Source: Cryobacterium arcticum (GTDB lineage Bacteria > Actinomycetota > Actinomycetes > Actinomycetales > Microbacteriaceae). From it: a DNA stretch of 64,000 nucleotides. Below the pieces are notes generated by a model. That model was given only the letters and a program-made list of their open reading frames with translations, was not told the DNA's origin and did no database searches. A program made the position numbers and the translations under genes. The DNA is taken from the NCBI RefSeq assembly GCF_003185895.1, contig NZ_QHLY01000012.1, positions 496,001-560,000 of the forward strand, read 5' to 3'. Positions 56,077 to 64,000 of the stretch are shown here, piece after piece. How positions within the stretch are numbered: the stretch's first letter is position 1; each line of letters starts with the position of its first letter.

Positions 56077-57353
56077 GATGCCGTCCCGCCGGTCGGGAAC
56101 GTCACGGCCAAGGCGGTGCCCTGGCCGGGAGCAGACTCCAGCACGAAGCTGCCGCCGAGTTGTTCCACCCGTTGCCGGATGGCGACCAGGCCGAAGGAGT
56201 CAGGGCTCTGGCTCGCGGCATCCGTCACGACGAAGCCGCTGCCGTCGTCGACGATGTCCAAGGCCACCTCATCGGTCATATAGCTCAGTGTCACCTCAGC
56301 GCGTCCGGCCCCGGCGTGCTGGACCACGTTCGCGAGCGAGCCCTGCGCGATGCGCAGCAGAGTCGTCTCCAGGGCCATCGGCAGCGGAACCGGGTCACCG
56401 GTCACGTGCACGCTCACCCGCGTGGAGTGCGCCACACCCGGCTGCCCGCTGCCGGCCAGGGTGCGTTCCATCCCGGCGGCGAGCCGGCTGAGCGCGCCGG
56501 GCAGGGTCTGGGTGTCCAGGGCGGGCGGCGTGAGTTCCCGGATGAAGCGGCGCGTCTCCTGCAGATTGGCCGCCGCCGTGTCCCGGGCCAGACGCAGGTG
56601 GTCCAGGGCATCCGGGTCGGTGACCCGGTTCTCGGCGGCGTGCAACAGCAGCTGAATACTGGAGAGTCCCTGCGCGACGGTGTCGTGGATCTCGCGGGCG
56701 AGCCGCTCCCGTTCGGCGAGGGTGCCGGCATCCCGGGCGGTGGCGGCCAGCTGTGCGCGGGTGGCGAGCAGGTCGTCGATCAGGTTCTGCCGCTCGGCGG
56801 CTTCCCGCAGCAGGGCCCGGTAGCCCAGGCCCACCGCCACGGCAACACCGGCGCCCACGATCGGGCCCAGTGTGGCGCCCAGGCTGAGACCCACATGGAA
56901 ACTCATCGCCCAGATCGTGAGCAGCACGCTCACCAGAACCAGCGGGATCCCAGCCCGGAGGGGCAGCACGTGCAACTGCAGGAAGAACAGCGGGAAGACG
57001 ATGAACGCGGCATCCGGTGCCAGCAGGGTGAGTACCAGCCACTCCAGCACCAGCACCGTCATCCAGGCCGGCACGACCCACCGCCAGGGCCGCAGCCTGG
57101 CCAGCCTGGACCCGCCGGCGTAGCTGAGTAGGAACAGCAGGGCCAGGCCCACCACCACCGGGGTGTCGGCCGCCGGGTCCAACAGCGCCCGCACCACCAC
57201 GAGGGCCGTGAGTGCGGCGATCAGCACGTGCAGGCCGATGCGCAAACCGGAGAACACCGGCGTCAGGGCGGAGTGCGGGAGACCCTCGCCGATGCTGGCC
57301 GGCGGCATGGGATCCCGGGGGACGGGGGCGGGGCGAACGGCGACGGTGGACAT
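56073..57353 (-). CDS. two-component sensor histidine kinase (HisKA_3)
   Basis: 426 residues from ATG 57353. Five or six membrane helices (about 40-180) without a large external sensor domain, then a HisKA_3 dimerisation domain with phospho-acceptor His223 in [18 protein letters not shown], and HATPase_c with [10 protein letters not shown] and the [16 protein letters not shown]-box. The membrane region probably senses an envelope condition. First gene of the operon with the NarL-type regulator. Confidence 0.94.
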   Translation of the reverse strand: MSTVAVRPAPVPRDPMPPASIGEGLPHSALTPVFSGLRIGLHVLIAALTALVVVRALLDPAADTPVVVGLALLFLLSYAGGSRLARLRPWRWVVPAWMTVLVLEWLVLTLLAPDAAFIVFPLFFLQLHVLPLRAGIPLVLVSVLLTIWAMSFHVGLSLGATLGPIVGAGVAVAVGLGYRALLREAAERQNLIDDLLATRAQLAATARDAGTLAERERLAREIHDTVAQGLSSIQLLLHAAENRVTDPDALDHLRLARDTAAANLQETRRFIRELTPPALDTQTLPGALSRLAAGMERTLAGSGQPGVAHSTRVSVHVTGDPVPLPMALETTLLRIAQGSLANVVQHAGAGRAEVTLSYMTDEVALDIVDDGSGFVVTDAASQSPDSFGLVAIRQRVEQLGGSFVLESAPGQGTALAVTFPTGGTAS

Positions 57354-57467
57354 GATGCGCCCAGCCTAATTCGGCCCGCTGCAGGGGGCATCCGTCGAAT
57401 GGTTGACCGTTCGACCGGCCGTGCGGGTCACACCGGCGCTCGAGGGCATGGGAGAATTGGGCCCATC

Positions 57468-59321
<1,854 letters not shown>

Positions 59322-59325
59322 CCGG

Positions 59326-59973
59326 ATGCGCCGTTCGACCTTCACCGACGCAGCCGTCACCTACGCCGCCATCGGCGGCACCCTCGCGCCTGACCTGATG
59401 CGGTACCCGCCCAAGGGCCACCGTCCGCTCGAGCGCACCGTTCGCCTCGGCAGCGGCGAGGAGCGGTTCCGGGTGGCGACGACGGCGCTGATGACCTGGG
59501 GTATCCAGCGCGGTAGCGGCATCGACGTCACCGATCTCGATGCCGGCACCGGCGTGCAGTACACCGGCATCGTCTTCACCGAGGAGGGCACCCCGGCGGC
59601 CAACCAGGAGCACCCGGTGAACGAGGCCACCTTCGCCGACGACGGCACCCCGTTCATCAGCAACGGCATGACCGCCGTACTCAAGATCCCGAACGGCCCG
59701 TTCACCGTTGAAGCCCCGGTGCGGGTCGTCTACGTGATCGACGAGGCAGACAAGATCGGTTTCGCCTACGGCACCATGCGCGGCCACCCGCAGAACGGCG
59801 AGGAGTGCTTCATCGTCGACCGTCGCCCCGACGACTCGGTCTGGCTCACCATCCGGTCGTTCTCCCGCCCCAGCACCTGGTACTACCGGCTGGCTTGGCC
59901 GTTCCTGCGTTTTCAGCAGGAGCGCTACACCCGCCGTTACCTGCTCGCCCTGCACCCCGTCGGAATGGGCTGA
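59326..59973 (+). CDS. DUF1990 family protein
   Basis: 215 residues. DUF1990 features: VTYAAIGGTLAPDLMRYPPKGHRPLERTVRLGSGEERFRVATTALMTWGIQRGSG, VRVVYVIDEADKIGFAYGTMRGHPQNGEECFIVDRRPDDSVWLTIRSFSRPSTWYYRLAWPFLRFQQERYTRRYL. Function is unknown. It overlaps the hemW start by one base (TGATG), so it is co-expressed with lepA and hemW. Confidence 0.88.
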   Translation: MRRSTFTDAAVTYAAIGGTLAPDLMRYPPKGHRPLERTVRLGSGEERFRVATTALMTWGIQRGSGIDVTDLDAGTGVQYTGIVFTEEGTPAANQEHPVNEATFADDGTPFISNGMTAVLKIPNGPFTVEAPVRVVYVIDEADKIGFAYGTMRGHPQNGEECFIVDRRPDDSVWLTIRSFSRPSTWYYRLAWPFLRFQQERYTRRYLLALHPVGMG

Positions 59974-61199
59974 TGGCCGGACCGCATCCGGTCGGCGATC
60001 CCGCCCCGCTGGACGGACTGATCCCGGCCTCCGCCGCAATCGGCGCCACGGAACGTGACTTCGGCGTCTACCTGCACGTGCCGTTCTGCAAGGTGCGCTG
60101 CGGATACTGCGACTTCAACACCTACACCGCCACGGAGTTGCGTGGCGTGAAGCAGAGCGACTATGCCAGCCAGGCGATTCTCGAGGTCGAGGCCGCCGCG
60201 CGCATCCTCGCCGAATCCGGAGTGCCCGTCCGGCCGGCCGCCACGGTCTTCTTCGGCGGTGGTACCCCCACGCTGCTGCCGGCTGACCACCTGGTGCGGA
60301 TGCTCCACTCCGTGCGAGACACCTTCGGCATCGTGCCCGGTGCCGAGATCACCACGGAGGCCAACCCCGACTCCGTGGATGCGGCCTACCTGCGCCAGCT
60401 GGCTGAGGCCGGGTTCACCCGGGTGTCCTTCGGCATGCAGTCCGCGGTTCCCCGCGTGCTGGCCACTCTCGAGCGCACCCACGATCCCGAGCGGGTTCCG
60501 CTGGTGGTGCAGTGGGCGCGTGAGGCGGGGCTGGACGTGAGTCTGGACCTGATCTATGGCACACCGGGGGAGACCATCGAGGACTGGCAGGCCAGTCTTT
60601 CGCAGGCGATCAGCCAGAAGCCCGACCACATCAGCGCCTACTCCCTCATCGTGGAGGACGGTACCAAGCTGGCCAGGCAGATCCGCCGCGGCGAGCTCGT
60701 GCAGCCCGACGAAGACCTGCAGGCCGACTTCTACGAACTCGCCGACAAACGCCTGGAAGAGGCCGGTTACAGCTGGTACGAGGTGAGCAACTGGTCCACG
60801 GACGAGGCGCACCGCTCCCGGCACAACCTGTCGTACTGGCGCAGCACCGACTGGTGGGGCGTCGGCCCCGGCGCGCACAGCCACGTCGGCGGGGTGCGCT
60901 GGTGGAACGTCAAGCACCCGGCGGCGTACGCCGACCGGATCCTGGCCGGGCATTCCCCGGCGGCAGGTCGCGAGACCCTGGACGCGGCTACCCGGGAGAC
61001 CGAGCGGGTGCTGCTGCTGACCCGCATCCGCGAAGGCATCCCGGTGGCAACCCTGTCGAAGCTGGGCCGCCGGGAGGTCGCCGGTCTGATCGCCGACAAG
61101 CTCATCGACGCGAGGGCCGCCATCGGCGGCAACATCGAACTGACCCTCACGGGCCGGCTCCTCGCGGATGCCGTCGTCCGCCGCCTCCTCACCGACTAG
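59973..61199 (+). CDS. hemW: radical SAM haem chaperone HemW
   Basis: 408 residues from ATG 59973 (MAGPHPVGDPAPLDG). The radical-SAM cluster CKVRCGYCDF has Cys39, Cys43 and Cys46; FFGGGTPTLLPADHLVRML, FGMQSAVPRVLATLERTHDP and VSLDLIYGTPGETIEDW follow, and the C-terminal domain has LLTRIREGI. HemW proteins bind haem and are often annotated wrongly as coproporphyrinogen oxidase; the lepA-hemW order is typical for HemW. In this genome it could serve cytochrome maturation, for example cytochrome bd. Confidence 0.93.
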   Translation: MAGPHPVGDPAPLDGLIPASAAIGATERDFGVYLHVPFCKVRCGYCDFNTYTATELRGVKQSDYASQAILEVEAAARILAESGVPVRPAATVFFGGGTPTLLPADHLVRMLHSVRDTFGIVPGAEITTEANPDSVDAAYLRQLAEAGFTRVSFGMQSAVPRVLATLERTHDPERVPLVVQWAREAGLDVSLDLIYGTPGETIEDWQASLSQAISQKPDHISAYSLIVEDGTKLARQIRRGELVQPDEDLQADFYELADKRLEEAGYSWYEVSNWSTDEAHRSRHNLSYWRSTDWWGVGPGAHSHVGGVRWWNVKHPAAYADRILAGHSPAAGRETLDAATRETERVLLLTRIREGIPVATLSKLGRREVAGLIADKLIDARAAIGGNIELTLTGRLLADAVVRRLLTD

Positions 61200-61246
61200 G
61201 GCGCGCGCCCCAACCTGTCGATGTCGGCAGCACGTACCCCGTCGCC

Positions 61247-61445
61247 GGTCGAGCTTGTCGAGACCTGGTGGGTCAGTTTGCGGTTCGTCCCCTCCGTCGG
61301 TCGAGCTTGTCGAGACCTCGTGAGTAATCCGTCAGTAGTTCCCGCGTCTGGCGATCTGGTCGACGTCGTGCTGCGTCTGTCGACGCAAACCTCGCGAGCG
61401 AACCCAGGTATCGAGACTGGTCGCCGGGTCTAGACAAGCTCGACC
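61247..61445. repeat. three copies of a 19-base dispersed repeat
   Basis: GGTCGAGCTTGTCGAGACC at 61247-61265 and 61299-61317, and its inverted copy GGTCTAGACAAGCTCGACC (one mismatch) at 61427-61445. The second and third copies can pair as a long hairpin. They fill most of the 257-base gap between hemW and the HNH gene. Short GTCGAGC-type repeats of this kind are scattered between genes in many Microbacteriaceae. Confidence 0.8.
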
Positions 61446-61456
61446 TGCGGCAGCGG

Positions 61457-63346
61457 CTATTCGGGTGGTCTTCGGGTGCGTGGGTCGTGCGCCCGGTGCT
61501 TCTCGGGGGTGCGCCACTTCCCGGTGGGGTCGACCCAGTAGGGTGCTTTCACCTGTGGCATGCCCTGGACCATCCGGATTTTCCAGCCGGTGCTGCTGGT
61601 GATGGTGTGGTGGTGGTACCAACACAGCAACACCCCGTTGTCCACGTGCGTTCTACCGCCGTACTGCCAGGGTTCGACGTGGTGCACTTCGCACCATTGC
61701 GGTGGGCAGGTGCAGCCCGGGATGATGCAGCCGCCGTCCCGGGCGGTGATCGCTTTGCGTTGCAGCGGGGAGAAGCAGCGGGCTTTGCTACCGAGGCCGA
61801 GGACGGCGCCGTTGCCGCCGAAGAAGATGGGTTGCATGCCGCCGTTGTCGATCATCTGATTGATGCCCTTCATCGAGATCGGCCCGTCCACCCCGTCGAT
61901 CCAGCCCACGCCGGAGTTCTTGAGCAGGTCGGTCGCGTTGACGTGCACCATCACGGTCGGGGGCATGCCGCCCATGGTCGGGGTGCGGGGATCTTGGGCG
62001 ACCTGGGTGAGAATGCCCCGCAGAATGTCGGCTCGTTTCTCCCCGCCGGTGCGTTCGTCCAGGATTTCCCCGGGGATCAGTTCGCCGGCTTCGATGCGCT
62101 GCTGGTCCTCCGCGGAGGGGAACTTCACGGCGGTGCGGGCTGACTGGTAAGTGTTGAACAGGTTCTGCATCACCCCTTTGAGGTCCGGGGTGACGCCGCC
62201 GCGGAGCGGGTAGAGGCCGTCGCGGAGTTTGCCGAAGGAGAACGACGACTTCGCTTCGAGCAGCGGCGCGTTCGGCGCGACCCCGTCGGGGTTCAGGAAC
62301 GCCTGCCAGGCCGGCGTCATCGCCTGGATGTGGTCGGCGCCGAGGACGAACAGGTCGGAGTCGCCCAACCGGCACACCGGGCCGGCCCCAGCCCCGCTCC
62401 CAGGCCCGGTTGCGGTCACGTCTGCTCCGCCGTCGGCGTCGGTGATGGGGCGTCCGTAGCGGGATCCGGTGGCGTTTTCGACCAGGGTCGCTTCCGCGAT
62501 GTGCACCTGCGCTTGATCGGCGTACCGTCGGCCGTGCACGGTGTAATCCGCCAGGGCTTTGACGATGACTGCGGCAGATTCGACCCCGAGTTCCCCGGCA
62601 GTGAGGGCGGCGGCCACGATCGGGAACACCGGTTCCTGCGCGCCCATCGTGCTCATCCGCGGGCACACCTTCTCGCCCAGGGTGATGCGGCGTTTCATCT
62701 CCGCATCCGAGCAACGCGTCAACCGGGTCAGTAAGTCCAGGTCCCGGGTGGCACCCAACCGCCACGCCAGCGACTCCCGGCCCAGCAACCGGCGAGCCCG
62801 GTACGCCACCACGGTCGCAGTGGTCACCCGGGCGGCGTCCACCGGCCGGCCCACGTTCTCCACCACCTGCGTCAACGCGACCAGTTCGGCATCGTTGACC
62901 GTGTCCACGTCGATGGACGCCATCACCGCCTGAATCGTGCGGGCCGCATCCGCCAAGACCTTCACTTTTTCCCCGAACGGCCCGGCGAGCACGCGTTGCA
63001 CGGCGGGCAACTCGGTGGGCTCCTGCCATACCGGCTGCGGCTTGCCGCGCCGGGCACCGGCATCGCCGACCCCGGGCCAGCTCCCGTCGGGCGCCGCATC
63101 CGCTGTGCTGGGTGATGCGTCGGTGCTGCCGGCGGTGGTGCCAGAGGTGGCGGCAACGGTCGAGGTGAGCGGCGCCGTTATCTCGGGTGCCGGGCCGGCG
63201 AGGCCGGTGTTCCAGTCCAGCGCGCTCTGGTCATCGGAGATTCGGCCGTCGGAGCTCCGACCGCTAGCGCTCGGGCCACGCGAGTTCGGCCCGGTGGGAG
63301 TGTCTCCCATCGGTGGGGTGGAGCCTTTCTGGAGTTCTTCGTCCAT
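61457..63346 (-). CDS. DUF222 and HNH endonuclease domain protein (13E12-repeat type)
   Basis: 629 residues from ATG 63346. N-terminal ~115 residues Gly/Ser/Pro-rich, a helical DUF222 region (LAGPFGEKVKVLADAARTIQAVMASIDVDTVNDAELVALTQVV ... AYRARRLLGRESLAWRLGATRDLDLL), and a C-terminal HNH domain CIIPGCTCPPQWCEVHHVEPWQYGGRTHVDNGVLLCWYHHHTI with intact Cys and His residues. Multi-copy family in actinobacteria with no settled function; often mobile-element-like. Flanked on both sides by dispersed 19-base repeats. Confidence 0.9.
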   Translation of the reverse strand: MDEELQKGSTPPMGDTPTGPNSRGPSASGRSSDGRISDDQSALDWNTGLAGPAPEITAPLTSTVAATSGTTAGSTDASPSTADAAPDGSWPGVGDAGARRGKPQPVWQEPTELPAVQRVLAGPFGEKVKVLADAARTIQAVMASIDVDTVNDAELVALTQVVENVGRPVDAARVTTATVVAYRARRLLGRESLAWRLGATRDLDLLTRLTRCSDAEMKRRITLGEKVCPRMSTMGAQEPVFPIVAAALTAGELGVESAAVIVKALADYTVHGRRYADQAQVHIAEATLVENATGSRYGRPITDADGGADVTATGPGSGAGAGPVCRLGDSDLFVLGADHIQAMTPAWQAFLNPDGVAPNAPLLEAKSSFSFGKLRDGLYPLRGGVTPDLKGVMQNLFNTYQSARTAVKFPSAEDQQRIEAGELIPGEILDERTGGEKRADILRGILTQVAQDPRTPTMGGMPPTVMVHVNATDLLKNSGVGWIDGVDGPISMKGINQMIDNGGMQPIFFGGNGAVLGLGSKARCFSPLQRKAITARDGGCIIPGCTCPPQWCEVHHVEPWQYGGRTHVDNGVLLCWYHHHTITSSTGWKIRMVQGMPQVKAPYWVDPTGKWRTPEKHRAHDPRTRRPPE

Positions 63347-63742
63347 ACCCCCATTCTCCCACGAATCGTCTCTTTGTGTGAGAATATGTCACCTTATCCA
63401 CAGGGCAAATTCAGAAGTTTCTTCCCCTGCTGGCTCGCTCACAAGAGCTCAGCCCGGGCATCCGCTGACCGTCGCGTCGATTCGGGACTTCGCAGAGTTT
63501 TGCCGCCGAATGACTACGCGAAAACCGGAAACGAGCGAAGCGGAAGCGCGTTGTCGGCCAGCATGGGGCGTCGTTCCCGTTCAGAGCCGCGGGAGGACTA
63601 GATGCCGGCTGCGCGGGGTCTCGACGAGCTCGACCAACGAGGTGGGAGCGCCTCGCAGGCTGGTGCGCGGGGTCTCGACGAGCTCGACCAGCGCCACGGG
63701 AGCGAACCGGGGACACCCTCAGGGGGCTCGCCGCGTGCGGGC
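63347..63742. other. non-coding stretch with repeats
   Basis: About 400 bases (450 up to the next stop) with no supported gene; frames here lack start signals and coding bias. An AT-rich patch next to the HNH start (63362-63420) is probably its promoter. The rest is taken up by the tandem repeat listed below and a terminator. Confidence 0.6.
63605..63712. repeat. tandem 54-base duplication carrying the dispersed repeat
   Basis: Two units, roughly 63605-63658 and 63659-63712, both carrying GGTCTCGACGAGCTCGACC (63617-63635 and 63671-63689) flanked by similar GCGCG and GGGAGCG sequence. The core is the same family as the repeats at 61247-61445 with two substitutions. Together they bracket the HNH gene. 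Confidence 0.75.
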
Positions 63743-63782
63743 AAAAAAAGGGGCGCGCAGAGCCAGTGGCTCCGCGCGCCCC
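63743..63782 (-). terminator. intrinsic terminator of the DUF4870-like gene
   Basis: Stem GGGGCGCGC / GCGCGCCCC (63750-63758 with 63774-63782) extended by GAGCC / GGCTC around loop AGT. On the minus strand it is followed by seven T's (63743-63749), a textbook intrinsic terminator. Confidence 0.92.
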
Positions 63783-63799
63783 AGGCGCAGGGAAAACGC

Positions 63800-64000
63800 C
63801 TAGTTGAGGAACTTGATCGTCAGCGGGTAGCTGTACCACTCGCCCTTGTTGGCAGCGATGGCGGCCATGATGCTGAAGATGATGTTCAGGATCCAGACGG
63901 CAGCCAGGATCAGGAAGCCGATTCCGATGATGGTGAGGATTCCACCGACGAACCCGGCGATGGCCAGCGTGATCTGGAAGTTCAGCGCGGTGGCGCTGTG
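63800..64000 (-). CDS. DUF4870/Tic20-like membrane protein, C-terminal part
   Basis: Only the last 66 residues are in the window; the start lies beyond the right edge. Two membrane helices (ITLAIAGFVGGILTIIGIGFL and LAAVWILNIIFSIMAAIAA) followed by NKGEWYSYPLTIKFLN, the usual end of DUF4870 proteins. Function unknown. It is followed by the terminator at 63743-63782. Confidence 0.8.
   Translation of the reverse strand, partial: HSATALNFQITLAIAGFVGGILTIIGIGFLILAAVWILNIIFSIMAAIAANKGEWYSYPLTIKFLN

Noticed and set aside
59973..61199. Oxygen-independent coproporphyrinogen oxidase (HemN)
   Set aside because: Length, the CKVRCGYC cluster and the position after lepA fit HemW, a haem chaperone commonly mislabelled as HemN.
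63374..63601. 75-residue frame right of the HNH gene
   Set aside because: Ser/Arg-rich translation without a domain, no ribosome site, and it crosses probable promoter sequence of the HNH gene.

Overview
The window is chromosomal DNA from a high-GC actinobacterium, most likely of the family Microbacteriaceae. Evidence: a cell-division cluster with no ftsA and with yggS-sepF-yggT-divIVA after ftsZ, a DUF222/HNH protein, many GTG/TTG starts, and strong G/C bias at third codon positions. Genus is not determined; Cryobacterium-like is a guess.

Layout. 1-15.8 kb: the 3' part of the division/cell-wall cluster (mraY end, murD, ftsW, murG, murC, ftsQ, ftsZ, yggS, sepF, yggT, divIVA), then lspA, rluD and dnaE. 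15.8-23.7 kb: mixed housekeeping genes (PlsC-like acyltransferase, membrane proteins, flavin-reductase-like protein, hisD, nrdR, pyrD, App1-type phosphatase, TetR regulator). 23.9-27.2 kb: a complete quaternary-amine/osmoprotectant-type ABC importer. 27.2-34.6 kb: a BlaI-type repressor and M56 protease divergent from cydABDC, with two identical-architecture inverted repeats between them. 34.6-41.3 kb: DedA protein, pabB, leuS, comEA and the first part of comEC. 50.7-61.2 kb: the rest of comEC, holA, rpsT, a hydrolase/two-component operon, lepA, DUF1990, hemW. 61.2-64 kb: a DUF222/HNH gene between short dispersed repeats, and the end of a DUF4870-type gene.

The main discovery is a 9.4-kb element of visibly lower GC that splits comEC, the DNA-uptake channel gene, inside the codons for its conserved SSLSHLTAVSGAN segment. 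A large serine integrase lies at the right end, 30 bp from the junction. In-frame comparison of both junctions predicts a TC crossover dinucleotide; exact excision of 9,395 bp would restore an uninterrupted 859-codon comEC. Both comEC halves are otherwise intact, so the insertion may be recent or reversible, analogous to the comK prophage switch of Listeria. The element also encodes a rolling-circle (HUH) replication initiator, a five-gene ATGA-coupled operon led by a CxxC/HTH protein, a small serine resolvase, an autoinhibited (class II) Fic protein, a 40-residue zinc ribbon and three proteins of unknown function. I see no phage structural genes, relaxase or FtsK-like transfer protein. It therefore looks like a replicating, integrating mini-element or phage satellite, not a complete prophage or conjugative element.
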